Positions 1 through 8,528 of a DNA stretch of 42,378 nt are shown here, in pieces. The position numbers and the translations under genes were made by a program. Under the pieces are notes generated by a model. The model was given only the letters and a program-made list of their open reading frames with translations, ran no database searches and was not told the DNA's origin. The stretch's first letter is position 1. Each line of letters begins with the position of its first letter. Origin of the DNA: Pseudomonadota bacterium (GTDB lineage Bacteria; Pseudomonadota; Gammaproteobacteria; Steroidobacterales; Woeseiaceae); the NCBI GenBank assembly GCA_022574185.1, contig JACZSM010000017.1, forward strand, positions 1 to 42,378, given 5' to 3'.

Positions 1-114
1 ATTAGGGCGGGGGAACCACTCTACAAGACAAGGTCATAGCCTTTGGCAGCCTGCGGATTCACCCCGGGGTTCGAGGCCAGCATATCAAGCTGCCAAACAA
101 CCCGAACACAACAT
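1..114. other. Window edge, no gene recognised
   Basis: I see no supported gene here. All frames that stay open are short or lack a start and a recognisable motif. The stretch contains an imperfect stem, with TTGGCAGC near position 44 and GCTGCCAA near 90. It lies downstream of the LON-domain gene, so it may be trailing sequence of that transcript or the edge of a gene outside the window. Confidence 0.4.
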
Positions 115-190
115 ACAAGGAGCCCGCCGTGCGGGCGATATCCACGGTGCTAATCAGATCTGGCGGTCATCGCCCGCATGGCGGGCTCCA
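115..190. repeat. REP doublet (REPIN-like inverted pair)
   Basis: A forward REP-type unit (about 115-139; GGAGCCCGCC, loop, GCGGGCGAT) is followed by its inverted copy (169-190; ATCGCCCGC, loop, GGCGGGCTCC). About 29 nt separate them. Each unit folds into a 6-bp GC stem with a 3-nt loop, and the two units together form a larger inverted pair. This is the usual layout of REPINs, which are non-autonomous elements moved by RAYT-type transposases. The same unit recurs at 8354-8471. It lies 12 nt beyond the stop codon of the LON-domain gene, a typical extragenic position. No RAYT gene is in the window. Confidence 0.8.
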
Positions 191-201
191 ACAGCGGGAT
201 C

Positions 202-771
202 CTACATATCCGATTGCAGCAAGTCGCGCACGATCTTCAAGCGTTCGACAGGATCACCGCTTTCAAGACATAGTTGTTTTTTTTCGAGCGCAATCGGCAG
301 AATTTCCACGAATCGGGCAGAAACCCAACCTGCATCGTCGTAATGGCTTTCGAGAGATTCGTAAAGGCGACCCAGATCATCAAGCACGCCTGCCAGAATT
401 TCCGCCATCACACGATACTCGTCCGGCAACGGCATCGTCGGTTCATCTGGCAAGACTTCAACCTCGCCTATGCTGAGCCCATTTGCCTGCTGATGACTCG
501 ATGTCAGTCGAAACCTATGCTCACCGACCGCTGTGACGCCAAGGAGTCCGTCGCTTCCCTGGTACCAATCGGTTATGCGCGCAAGCGTGCCCGTACTGTA
601 GGTCGTCGCGGGACCAGTCTCACCGCCTTCGCGAATTAATAAAACGCCAAAAGCAGAATCATTCCTCAGACAGCTGCTGATCAAGTCCAGGTAACGTGGC
701 TCGAAAATCCGCAGCGGCAACGGGCCACCCGGAAACAACACGGTACTTAAAGGAAACAGCGGAATTTGCAC
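202..771 (-). CDS. LON N-terminal (substrate-binding) domain protein
   Basis: This 189-residue protein corresponds to the isolated N-terminal domain of Lon protease, without the AAA+ and peptidase parts. The opening residues QIPLFPLSTVLFPGG and LRIFEPRY are the family hallmark. Such stand-alone LON-domain proteins are common in proteobacteria, and their role is not settled; recognition of unfolded proteins is often suggested. No signal peptide or membrane segment is visible. The start is a GTG, because an in-frame stop lies five codons upstream and no ATG fits. A weak AGGG lies about 7 nt upstream. The gene is followed at once by a REP pair. It has the same orientation as mpl, which starts its transcript upstream. 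Confidence 0.85.
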   Translation of the reverse strand: MQIPLFPLSTVLFPGGPLPLRIFEPRYLDLISSCLRNDSAFGVLLIREGGETGPATTYSTGTLARITDWYQGSDGLLGVTAVGEHRFRLTSSHQQANGLSIGEVEVLPDEPTMPLPDEYRVMAEILAGVLDDLGRLYESLESHYDDAGWVSARFVEILPIALEKKQLCLESGDPVERLKIVRDLLQSDM

Positions 772-823
772 GACCCGCCCTACGTCACTGCAGCAAACTC
801 TAAGTATAGACGTGCTGGGACGT

Positions 824-2191
824 TCAGCTGCGCGTACGCTGCAGTACGGCGGTCAATGTCTGGCGGGCAGCCCCAAAACCACCGTTGCTCATGAAAATCA
901 CCTGGTCACCGGAAAGCACTTTGCCCGCCATATCCGTCACCAGCTTGTCGTAATCATCAAATGAGTGAAGCCGGTCTGCCAAGGGCGCCAGGGACGCGGC
1001 GAAGCCCTCATCCATATCGGCAGGTTGGTACATCCAGACAACATCTGCGTCCGCAAGTGAGGCGGCCAACGCGGCATTGTGCACGCCGAGCTTCATCGTG
1101 TTGGAGCGAGGATCGATAGCGACGACGATGCGCTGCCCTGGGTAGCGCCGTTTCATAGCAGCGACTGTACGGCGAATTGCCGTCGGGTGATGAGCGAAAT
1201 CATCGTAGATTGCGATGTCGCCCACTGTCGCGGTGCGCTCCATGCGCCGTTTGACGCCCTCGAATCGTGACATAGCATCTAACGCTTGCTGCAATGACAC
1301 GCCGGCCGATTGCGCAGCAGCAATTGCGGCCAACGCATTTTCCAGGTTGTGTCGACCGCCTAGTTTCCAGCGAACTTCGCCCGACTCCCCTGCCGGATTC
1401 CGAACGCTGATGCGTCGTTCAGCTGAATCTACAAACGTTGCGCTCCACTGAGCCGTATCGTCGAGCGCAAAGGTTTCGACTGGCGTCCAACAACCCATTT
1501 CGATGACCTTGAGTAGATTCTCGTCCAGCGAATTCATGATCACACGGCCCGCGCCCGGCACAGTGCGCAGCATCTGATGAAATTGCCATAGAATAGCGTC
1601 GATATTTTCAAAGATATCGGCGTGATCATACTCAAGATTGTTCAACACGAGCGTATTCGGGTTGTAGTGGACAAACTTGGCACGCTTGTCAAAAAATGCC
1701 GTGTCGTATTCGTCGGCCTCGACAACAAAATACTTTGAGTCCCCGAAGCTTGCCGAAACACCGAAGTTGGTCGGAATGCCGCCGATCAGGAATCCGGGTG
1801 CCAGGCCTGTATCGTGCAGTATCCACGCCAGCATGCTCGCCGTTGTTGTCTTACCGTGAGTACCCGCAACGGCCAGCACATGCCGGCCCTGCAGCACATT
1901 ATCGGCAAGCCACCGCGGACCCGATGTATACGGCAGGCCACGGTCGAGCATAGCCTCGACGACATCCATACCGCGACTCATGACATTACCGACGACGATG
2001 CAGTCCGGCTTGATGTCGAGCTGTGCGGCATCGAACCCTTTGTGAATCTCGATGCCCAGGTCCTTGAGCTGCGTACTCATTGGCGGGTAAACATCGCCGT
2101 CACAACCTGTGACTTTGAAGCCAGCGGCTCTGGCGAGCGCAGCTACGCCGCCCATGAATGTTCCACAAATTCCGAGTATGTGTATGTGCAT
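824..2191 (-). CDS. mpl: UDP-MurNAc:L-Ala-gamma-D-Glu-meso-DAP ligase
   Basis: Mpl joins the recycled tripeptide L-Ala-gamma-D-Glu-meso-DAP to UDP-N-acetylmuramate, which saves peptidoglycan fragments in the cytoplasm. The protein has the Mur-ligase order: an N-terminal Rossmann part (MHIHILGICGTFMGG), an ATP loop GTHGKTTT at residues 110-117, and a C-terminal domain with the DDFAHHPTAI motif. At 455 residues it matches E. coli Mpl closely. I chose the ATG at 2191 because the family begins with this exact motif. The frame stays open further upstream, but that extension is arginine- and cysteine-rich and overlaps the next gene. Only 8 nt separate it from the upstream membrane-protein gene, which suggests co-transcription. 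Confidence 0.96.
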   Translation of the reverse strand: MHIHILGICGTFMGGVAALARAAGFKVTGCDGDVYPPMSTQLKDLGIEIHKGFDAAQLDIKPDCIVVGNVMSRGMDVVEAMLDRGLPYTSGPRWLADNVLQGRHVLAVAGTHGKTTTASMLAWILHDTGLAPGFLIGGIPTNFGVSASFGDSKYFVVEADEYDTAFFDKRAKFVHYNPNTLVLNNLEYDHADIFENIDAILWQFHQMLRTVPGAGRVIMNSLDENLLKVIEMGCWTPVETFALDDTAQWSATFVDSAERRISVRNPAGESGEVRWKLGGRHNLENALAAIAAAQSAGVSLQQALDAMSRFEGVKRRMERTATVGDIAIYDDFAHHPTAIRRTVAAMKRRYPGQRIVVAIDPRSNTMKLGVHNAALAASLADADVVWMYQPADMDEGFAASLAPLADRLHSFDDYDKLVTDMAGKVLSGDQVIFMSNGGFGAARQTLTAVLQRTRS

Positions 2192-2199
2192 AGGACTCA

Positions 2200-2742
2200 T
2201 CAGGGCACAGACGCTACCAGCGAGTTGATGAAATACTGCAAGCCGAAGACGGTCACAGCCAACAGTATGCCGACATACCAGTGACGATCGATTGCGCTGG
2301 CAATGATATGCCCTTCGACGGGTACGGACCAGAACAGGATCAGGGTTGCGATCAGGCCCGCCCATCCCTCGCCAATGAACGGCGTCAGCAATACGTACTC
2401 AACAACAAATACCAACGTGATCAGCGCGCCGCAACCAATTACCGCCGAAATTGTCTGCAGCAGCCGGTCTGGCTGGCCGGCAAGAATGACGAGCCCCGCG
2501 TAGCAAAGAATACCGACCGTGCCGCTGAATAGTCCAAGAAAAAAATCCGAATCGTCGAAACGATCGATCAATGCGAGCGCGGCTAGTGCGGAAAACAGCC
2601 ACAGCGCAACATTCATGATCAACATTACGACCGAACGCGGAATGTGTTCCGGCCCTTTGCGCAGTAATGTGATATCAAACAGTGTTTTGAGAAGTGGCAG
2701 CAATTTTAGGCGCGCTGTCGACCAGTCGGAAGTGGCAATCAT
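2200..2742 (-). CDS. Small multi-pass membrane protein, unknown function
   Basis: This is a 180-residue protein with about four or five hydrophobic segments, near residues 38-60, 68-88, 100-120, 125-145 and 155-175. The N-terminal 35 residues are soluble and begin MIATSDWSTARLKLLP. The layout recalls small Yip1-like membrane proteins, but I cannot assign a family with confidence. An AAGG ribosome-binding site lies about 10 nt before the ATG. The gene starts a probable transcript with mpl and is divergent from rnd. The 50-nt space between them holds a perfect 12-nt palindrome. Confidence 0.75.
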   Translation of the reverse strand: MIATSDWSTARLKLLPLLKTLFDITLLRKGPEHIPRSVVMLIMNVALWLFSALAALALIDRFDDSDFFLGLFSGTVGILCYAGLVILAGQPDRLLQTISAVIGCGALITLVFVVEYVLLTPFIGEGWAGLIATLILFWSVPVEGHIIASAIDRHWYVGILLAVTVFGLQYFINSLVASVP

Positions 2743-2754
2743 CGCATGTTAACC

Positions 2755-2766
2755 TTCGGATCCGAA
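2755..2766. promoter_or_regulatory. Palindrome between divergent genes
   Basis: TTCGGATCCGAA is a perfect 12-nt palindrome in the middle of the 50-nt space between the membrane-protein gene and rnd. Its position would let one regulator act on both directions. I recognise no specific regulator, and a chance palindrome is possible. Confidence 0.3.
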
Positions 2767-2792
2767 ACCAGAACTCCATCAAGGTGATCTTG

Positions 2793-3893
2793 ATGGGTTC
2801 AGAGCCACCCCTCGAACTTATGTCTGCATATACCTTAGTCGATCGACCTGACGCATTAAGTGCTGATCTGAACCACCATGACTGTATTGGTGTTGACACA
2901 GAATTCATGCGTGAGAAGACTTTTTTCGCTGAATTGTGTCTGATCCAGATCGCGACGAATGATGACATTTACTGCATCGACCCGCTCGCAAGCGACGACA
3001 TGCATTCATTTTGGAAGTGCGCAACGGACAGAACCTGGATCGTACATTCCGCGCGCCAGGACATTGAGGTCGTCTACCAGACATCACAGCTCATGCCAAA
3101 AAACATATTCGACACGCAGATCGCGGCGGGCCTTCTCGGCTACGCACCGCAGCTAGGGTATGCAAATCTCACTAATGAGCTGTTCGGCGTTGAAATCGCC
3201 AAGTCACACACACGCGCGGACTGGTCGAAGCGGCCATTAACCGACGCATTGCTGCAATACGCGGCCGAAGACGTTGAGTACTTGTTACCGGCCTACAGCG
3301 CTCTGGCGGAAAGCCTGGACCAACAAAGCCGACTCTACTGGGCCGAAGAGGATTCGGCGCGATTGCTCAACCCGGATCTTTATGACATCGACCCACGTCT
3401 GGCCATAAATCGACTAAAAGGCGCAAGAAACTTGCGCGGTCGGCGCAGGTCTGCGGCGGTTAGCCTTGCCGCTTGGCGCGAATCGCTGGCCTTGCGATCA
3501 AATCGCCCGCGTCAATGGGTGGCCAAGGATTCTGTATTGATTGATCTTGCTTTCAAGCTACCAGAGAGAATTGAAGAACTGCAGGATTTCGAGGGACTTT
3601 CGCCCGGACTCATCCGTCGTGACGGCAAGACAATCATCGAAATCATTGCCCTGTCCAATGCTGATGACGACGACTATACGCCACCAACCGCACCGGACGA
3701 GGCGCAAAAAGTGCTGTTAAAGCAAATGCAAAATCATGTCGCCGAATGCGCTGCTGATCTGGGTCTCGCCGCCGAGACCCTTGCCTCCAAAAAAGATCTG
3801 TCCGCGGTAATCTTGAGCGGCGCTCGCGATTCGCGATTACTCAACGGCTGGCGCCACGACGTAATCGGAGAACAAATTTTACAAATGCTGTAG
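2793..3893 (+). CDS. rnd: Ribonuclease D
   Basis: RNase D is a 3'-5' exoribonuclease that trims tRNA and other stable RNA ends. The DEDDy catalytic set is visible: D35 and E37 in GVDTEF, D90 in HSARQDIEV, and Y156 with D160 in YAAEDVEYL. An HRDC-like region follows from about residue 205 to 290. At 366 residues it is close to the E. coli enzyme. I chose the ATG at 2793 because AAGGTGA lies 5 nt upstream. The ATG at 2820 would match the E. coli N-terminus slightly better but has no visible ribosome-binding site. The gene is alone on this strand and faces adk. Confidence 0.95.
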   Translation: MGSEPPLELMSAYTLVDRPDALSADLNHHDCIGVDTEFMREKTFFAELCLIQIATNDDIYCIDPLASDDMHSFWKCATDRTWIVHSARQDIEVVYQTSQLMPKNIFDTQIAAGLLGYAPQLGYANLTNELFGVEIAKSHTRADWSKRPLTDALLQYAAEDVEYLLPAYSALAESLDQQSRLYWAEEDSARLLNPDLYDIDPRLAINRLKGARNLRGRRRSAAVSLAAWRESLALRSNRPRQWVAKDSVLIDLAFKLPERIEELQDFEGLSPGLIRRDGKTIIEIIALSNADDDDYTPPTAPDEAQKVLLKQMQNHVAECAADLGLAAETLASKKDLSAVILSGARDSRLLNGWRHDVIGEQILQML

Positions 3894-3904
3894 GAGGAAT
3901 TGTT

Positions 3905-3926
3905 AGCCCGCTTCCGCCAGCAGGCT
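3905..3926. terminator. Weak hairpin between convergent rnd and adk
   Basis: AGCCCGC and GCAGGCT can pair, with one mismatch, around an 8-nt loop in the 46-nt space between the ends of rnd and adk. There is no good T-run on either side, so it is at best a weak bidirectional terminator. Confidence 0.3.
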
Positions 3927-3939
3927 GCTTACCGAGATG

Positions 3940-4581
3940 TCAGCCCACGGCTTCGAGCACGCGCTCATAAATGGCATCGATTGTTCCATCGGCATCAATC
4001 GTCTTCAATCGATTGCGCCGCGCATAAAATTCGACCAGCGGCTCCGTCTGTTGCCGATACACCTCGAGGCGATTGCGGATAACTTCCTCGTTGTCATCCT
4101 CGCGTTGAATCAGTTCGCCACCTGCGTCGGTGCACTCATCGAGCTCTGCCTGCGTCGAGAAATAGACATTGAGCAACTTGCCTGTCAACGAACAGGTCCT
4201 GCGCCCCGTAAGACGTTTCATTAACACCTCGGAATCAACATCCATGAGTATGGCCGTATCGAGAGGCGTACCGAGCTGATCCAGAAGTTCTTCAAGATCG
4301 AGTGCCTGTTGCTCCGTGCGTGGAAAGCCATCGAGTATGAATCCCTCAGCTACGTCCGGCTCCGCGAGTCGCTCGCTGATGATGCCGAGCATAATGTCGT
4401 CGGACACCAGGTTTCCGGCTTCCATTATCGACTTGGCCTGTTGGCCGAATCGCGTACCGGCCGCAACCGCCTCACGCAGCATGTCTCCCGTTGAGATCTG
4501 CGGAATATTTCTGTCAGCCATCAGTTTTTTGGCCTGCGTGCCCTTACCGGAACCGGGCGCGCCGAATAAAACAATGCGCAT
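3940..4581 (-). CDS. adk: Adenylate kinase
   Basis: Adk interconverts ATP plus AMP and two ADP in the cytoplasm. The phosphate loop GAPGSGKGTQ lies at residues 7-16, the AMP-binding stretch STGDMLR near 31-37, and DGFPRT near 84-89. The 213-residue length is that of the long type with a full LID. The LID (roughly residues 121-160) carries one cysteine just after GRRT and another in DECTD. It does not have the four-cysteine zinc set, so a non-zinc LID is likely. A purine-rich stretch (AGAAAGAG) lies just upstream of the ATG, after a leader hairpin. Divergence from pfp and hppA places three adenylate or pyrophosphate enzymes together. Confidence 0.97.
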   Translation of the reverse strand: MRIVLFGAPGSGKGTQAKKLMADRNIPQISTGDMLREAVAAGTRFGQQAKSIMEAGNLVSDDIMLGIISERLAEPDVAEGFILDGFPRTEQQALDLEELLDQLGTPLDTAILMDVDSEVLMKRLTGRRTCSLTGKLLNVYFSTQAELDECTDAGGELIQREDDNEEVIRNRLEVYRQQTEPLVEFYARRNRLKTIDADGTIDAIYERVLEAVG

Positions 4582-4598
4582 AAATTCGTTCTCTTTCT

Positions 4599-4628
4599 AG
4601 CCCGGACTGTTCATGAATAATCCGGGCT
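4599..4628 (-). promoter_or_regulatory. Hairpin in the adk leader
   Basis: AGCCCGGA and TCCGGGCT form a perfect 8-bp stem with a 14-nt loop, 17 nt upstream of the adk start codon. In the adk direction it would sit in the 5' leader just before the ribosome-binding site. In the other direction it is followed only by TGTTG, so it is a poor terminator. Its role is unknown. Confidence 0.45.
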
Positions 4629-4788
4629 TGTTGCCAATAGTAATGGCCGCCGCCACTGGGTGGCCGGCGAAGTACGCTACCGGCAATTCCGCAACAGGTC
4701 AATCGGCCGGGTGACATTTGCCGATGCTCAATGACGGCGTTTCCGCTATGCTCACCCGCTTTGAATGATACGCTGGAGAACAAGAATC

Positions 4789-6051
4789 ATGTCGGCAATG
4801 AACGCATTCTATGCCCAGTCCGGTGGCGTAACGGCCGTCATCAATGCAACGGCCTGCGGCGTCATCGAAACCGCAAGGAAACATCGCAACAAAATCGCCA
4901 ATGTTTACGCGGGTCGCAATGGCATCATCGGCGCACTGACAGAAGACATGATCGACACCAACAAGGAGCCGGCGCGAACGATCGCTGCCCTCAAACATAC
5001 GCCTGGTGGCGCTTTCGGATCAGCGCGCTACAAGCTCAAGAGCCTTGCGGACAATCGGGCTGAATACGAGCGCCTGATCGACGTATTCAAGGCCCATAAC
5101 ATCGGTTACTTTTTCTACAACGGCGGCAACGACTCGATGGACACGGCTCTCAAGGTATCAATAGTCAGCAAACGCATGGGATACCCGGTTACCTGCCTTG
5201 GCATTCCGAAGACAATCGACAACGATTTACCGGTCACCGACAATTGTCCGGGCTTCGGTTCAGTTGCGAAATACGTTGCGATATCGACGCTGGAGGCAGC
5301 ACTCGATGTGCTGTCCATGGCGAAGACGTCAACCAAGGTCTTCGTGCTCGAAGTCATGGGCCGACATGCCGGCTGGATCGCTGCCGCGGGCGGACTTGCT
5401 GGCAGCAAACCGGAGGACGCGCCACACATCATCCTGTTCCCCGAGATACCGTTCAGGAAACGAGCATTTCTTAAACGTGTCCGCGAATGCGTCAATCGAT
5501 ACAGCTATTGCGTGATCGTTGTCAGTGAAGGTGCTCGCTACGCCAACGGTAAATTTTTGGCCGAAGCCGGCACGCGAGATGCATTCGGCCATTCTCAGCT
5601 CGGCGGTGTTGCAGCCGTCGTCGCAAACATGGTGCGCGACAACCTCGGCTACAAGTACCACTATGCTATCGCAGATTATTTGCAGCGCTCGGCACGACAC
5701 ATCGCCTCCGCTGTCGACGTTGACCAAGCCTACGCTGTCGGTCGCGCCGCCGTGCAGTTCGCGCTGCAGGGCAAGACGGCTATCATGCCCATTATCAAGC
5801 GTGTTTCGGACCAGCCATATCGCTGGCGCATTGATGCGACACCGCTTGCGAAGATCGCCAACCGCGAAAAGATGCTGCCTCGCCGCTACATTTCCAAAGA
5901 TGGCTTCTCGATTACAAAGGCCGCACGGCGATACCTGTTGCCGCTCATTCGTGGTGAGGATTATCCTCCATATATCAATGGCTTACCAAACTACGTACGC
6001 CTCAAAAACGCCTCCGTTACACGACAGTTAAAGACAAAATTTATGGTATGA
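4789..6051 (+). CDS. pfp: PPi-dependent 6-phosphofructokinase
   Basis: The enzyme phosphorylates fructose 6-phosphate with pyrophosphate instead of ATP, reversibly, in glycolysis and gluconeogenesis. Two positions set donor choice in this family. Where ATP enzymes have glycines (GGDGS and PGTIDND), this protein has GGNDS at residues 112-116 with D115, and PKTIDND at 140-146 with K141. Both are PPi-type residues. Asparagine at 114 is a variant of the usual GGDDS. The 420-residue length fits the PPi-dependent group. I chose the ATG at 4789, with GGAG 11 nt upstream, because homologues begin with the NAFYAQSGGVTAVINA stretch. It is 149 nt upstream of hppA on the same strand, and both use pyrophosphate. 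Confidence 0.93.
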   Translation: MSAMNAFYAQSGGVTAVINATACGVIETARKHRNKIANVYAGRNGIIGALTEDMIDTNKEPARTIAALKHTPGGAFGSARYKLKSLADNRAEYERLIDVFKAHNIGYFFYNGGNDSMDTALKVSIVSKRMGYPVTCLGIPKTIDNDLPVTDNCPGFGSVAKYVAISTLEAALDVLSMAKTSTKVFVLEVMGRHAGWIAAAGGLAGSKPEDAPHIILFPEIPFRKRAFLKRVRECVNRYSYCVIVVSEGARYANGKFLAEAGTRDAFGHSQLGGVAAVVANMVRDNLGYKYHYAIADYLQRSARHIASAVDVDQAYAVGRAAVQFALQGKTAIMPIIKRVSDQPYRWRIDATPLAKIANREKMLPRRYISKDGFSITKAARRYLLPLIRGEDYPPYINGLPNYVRLKNASVTRQLKTKFMV

Positions 6052-6052
6052 T
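6024..6052 (+). promoter_or_regulatory. Possible internal promoter for hppA
   Basis: TATGAT at 6047-6052 overlaps the end of pfp. It is followed by a very GC-rich stretch (GCGCCGCCCG) of the kind seen after -10 boxes of stringently controlled promoters. No convincing -35 box is present at 16-18 nt. The remaining 148-nt leader before hppA holds a CCATATGG palindrome and GC-rich stems but no recognised riboswitch. Confidence 0.3.
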
Positions 6053-6200
6053 GCGCCGCCCGCTGCGCATGGGGCCCACCATATGGGTCGGGGAGCTTGC
6101 GCAACGAATTCAAAATCGAGCGCAACCATCACCGTGACACTTAGCTGCCACGATTGGCGATTACGCTTGAATCCAAATAATCGGGTCAGGAGAAAATCTG

Positions 6201-8240
6201 ATGCTCAAAGACATGGCGCTGTGGCTTGCCATTAGTGCGGGTGCACTCGCACTTCTATTTGGTCTGATATACACACGATGGGTTCTCAAGCAGCCGACCG
6301 GTAACGACCGCATGCGGGAAATCTCAAGAGCGATCCAGGAAGGCGCTGGTGCTTACATGAATCGCCAGTACTTTACGATTGGCATCGTCGGCGTCGTTCT
6401 ATTCTTAGTGCTGGGATTTGCGCTCGATTGGGCCACCGCGATCGGTTTCGCAATTGGTGCTGCGCTTTCGGCATTGGCCGGGTACGTCGGCATGTTCGTC
6501 TCCGTGCGTGCAAACCTGCGCACTGCCCAGGCGGCAACCTTGGGCGTTAACCCGGCGCTGCAGGTCGCGTTCCGCGGCGGCGCGATTACCGGACTACTCG
6601 TCGTCGGCTTGGCGCTGATCGGCGTAGCCGGTTACTACATGGTGCTACTGAATACTGGTGCCTCGGTTGACCACGCGATTCACGCGCTCATCGGCCTGGC
6701 GTTTGGCGGCTCACTGATTTCGATATTCGCTCGTCTTGGTGGCGGCATATTTACCAAGGGCGCCGACGTCGGTGCCGACCTGGTCGGCAAGGTCGAAGCC
6801 GGTATTCCCGAAGACGACCCCCGCAACCCGGCTGTTATTGCCGACAATGTTGGCGACAACGTCGGTGATTGTGCGGGCATGGCAGCCGACCTGTTCGAGA
6901 CTTACGCAGTAACCATTATCGCAACGATGCTGCTCGGTAGCCTGATGATCGCGAGTTACGGCACCGAAGCCATCGTCTATCCGCTCGTGCTCGGCGCCGT
7001 ATCGATCGTTGCCTCGATTATCGGCACGTTTTTCGTGAGGACGTCTGAAGGTGGCAAGATCATGGGTGCGCTGTACAAGGGTATGATCGTTTCGGCCGTT
7101 CTGGCTGGCATCGCTTTTTACTGGATCACGATGTCGATGATGGAGGCGAGCGGCAATGCGCAGAGTATTTATTATTCTGCATTGATCGGCCTGGCCTTGA
7201 CAGCTGCGATGGTTGTCATCACCGAGTACTACACCAGCACGGACTACAAACCGGTCAGGACGATCGCCGAGGCATCTCTTACCGGCGACGCAACCAACAT
7301 CATTGCCGGCCTGGGCCTTTCCATGAAATCGACGGCATTACCGGTGCTGGCGGTTTGCGCGAGTATTTGGGGCGCGTTTGCACTGGCTCCCGAGGGTGAC
7401 ACCTTTGCCGGCCTTTATAACATTGCCATCGCCGCGACAACCATGCTGTCGATGACGGGCGTCATCGTTGCGCTGGACGCGTATGGCCCGATTACCGATA
7501 ACGCAGGCGGAATTGCGCAGATGGCGGACATGCCGGCTGATGTCCGCAAGATCACGGACCAGCTCGACGCCGTTGGCAATACGACAAAGGCCGTCACCAA
7601 GGGTTACGCGATCGGTTCTGCCGGACTCGCCGCATTGGTCCTGTTCGCCGATTACAACTACGCTTTGGGCAAGGCCGGACTGGACGTTACGTTCCTGCTG
7701 AACGACTACCGCGTCATCGTCGGCCTGTTCATCGGCGGCCTGGTGCCGTTCCTGTTCGCCTCCATGGCGATGGAAGCCGTTGGTCGTGCTGCCGGCTCGG
7801 TCGTCATTGAGGTTCGCCGCCAGTTTCGGGAAATCCCCGGCATCATGGAAGGAACCGGTAAGCCCGACTACAGCCGTTTAGTCGATCTGCTGACCAGGGC
7901 CGCGATTAAAGAAATGATCATTCCATCGCTGCTGCCAATTCTCGTACCGTTGATCGTTGGCCTGTTGCTTGGACCGGAGGCCCTCGGTGGCATGTTGCTC
8001 GGCACGATCGTTACCGGTCTGTTCCTTGCCATTTCCATGACGACCGGTGGTGGTGCCTGGGATAACGCCAAGAAATACATCGAAGATGGCAACCTCGGCG
8101 GCAAGGGATCTGACGCTCACAGGGCCGCGGTTACCGGAGACACGGTAGGCGATCCGTACAAAGACACGGCTGGCCCTGCGATCAATCCCTTGATCAAGAT
8201 CATCAACATCGTGGCGCTGCTGATCGTACCGATACTGTAA
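6201..8240 (+). CDS. hppA: Membrane-bound H+-translocating pyrophosphatase, K+-independent type
   Basis: This integral membrane pump couples PPi hydrolysis to proton transport. The substrate-binding acidic motifs are intact: [11 protein letters not shown] at residues 189-199 and [19 protein letters not shown] at 215-233. The C-terminal mirror motif [18 protein letters not shown] is also intact. The 679-residue length with about 16 hydrophobic segments fits the family. In the motif [10 protein letters not shown] the residue at 463 is lysine and the residue three further on is threonine. In this family that pair marks enzymes that do not need K+. AGGAG sits 8 nt before the ATG. With pfp upstream, PPi made by biosynthesis can either drive glycolysis or energise the membrane. 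A strong hairpin follows the stop. Confidence 0.97.
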   Translation: MLKDMALWLAISAGALALLFGLIYTRWVLKQPTGNDRMREISRAIQEGAGAYMNRQYFTIGIVGVVLFLVLGFALDWATAIGFAIGAALSALAGYVGMFVSVRANLRTAQAATLGVNPALQVAFRGGAITGLLVVGLALIGVAGYYMVLLNTGASVDHAIHALIGLAFGGSLISIFARLGGGIFTKGADVGADLVGKVEAGIPEDDPRNPAVIADNVGDNVGDCAGMAADLFETYAVTIIATMLLGSLMIASYGTEAIVYPLVLGAVSIVASIIGTFFVRTSEGGKIMGALYKGMIVSAVLAGIAFYWITMSMMEASGNAQSIYYSALIGLALTAAMVVITEYYTSTDYKPVRTIAEASLTGDATNIIAGLGLSMKSTALPVLAVCASIWGAFALAPEGDTFAGLYNIAIAATTMLSMTGVIVALDAYGPITDNAGGIAQMADMPADVRKITDQLDAVGNTTKAVTKGYAIGSAGLAALVLFADYNYALGKAGLDVTFLLNDYRVIVGLFIGGLVPFLFASMAMEAVGRAAGSVVIEVRRQFREIPGIMEGTGKPDYSRLVDLLTRAAIKEMIIPSLLPILVPLIVGLLLGPEALGGMLLGTIVTGLFLAISMTTGGGAWDNAKKYIEDGNLGGKGSDAHRAAVTGDTVGDPYKDTAGPAINPLIKIINIVALLIVPIL

Positions 8241-8256
8241 GCGATTCCAATCCAAC

Positions 8257-8297
8257 GTCCCGACCGCGGCCACTTACGTAGAGGCCGCGTTCGGGAC
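8257..8297 (+). terminator. Strong hairpin after hppA
   Basis: GTCCCGACCGCGGCC (8257-8271) pairs with GGCCGCGTTCGGGAC (8283-8297) with a single mismatch in 15 positions and an 11-nt loop. It lies 16 nt beyond the hppA stop. No T-run follows, so it is a strong stem of the factor-dependent or transcript-protecting type rather than a textbook intrinsic terminator. Confidence 0.7.
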
Positions 8298-8353
8298 ATC
8301 GATCCGAAGGCCCCCGCCGATCTTCGTCGGGCCGGCGGGCGGGATGTTCTCAC

Positions 8354-8471
8354 TGTAGGAGCCCGCCATGCGGGCGATTACCCCAATGTTCGATGGACAT
8401 CGCCCGGTCCGATCGTTAACTCTTCGCCAAATGGTTGGCTCAAAATTCTATTATTACGGCGGGCTCCTACA
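8354..8471. repeat. REP doublet with one arm split by 51 nt
   Basis: The forward unit (8354-8378) is the same REP sequence as at 115-139 and here begins TGTAGGAGCCCGCC. The inverted unit is split. ATCGCCCG (8399-8406) and GGCGGGCTCCTACA (8458-8471) match the inverted REP exactly, but the 3-nt loop CAT is replaced by 51 nt (8407-8457) of AT-richer sequence. A further fragment, ATCGCCCGCA, occurs at 8495-8504. The element lies between the hppA terminator and the end of the GGDEF-EAL gene, so it is extragenic. No transposase is nearby. Confidence 0.75.
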
Positions 8472-8528
8472 GATAAAGTCGGTAGCGTGACGGGATCGCC
8501 CGCAGTACAAGGCTAGTTCGGCGGTAAA

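Noticed and set aside
60-80. tRNA-like T-arm (GGTTCGAGG)
   Set aside because: The flanking arms do not pair and no cloverleaf can be drawn.
8491-8504. Third complete REP unit
   Set aside because: Only ATCGCCCGCA is present, with no matching second half, so it is treated as a fragment.
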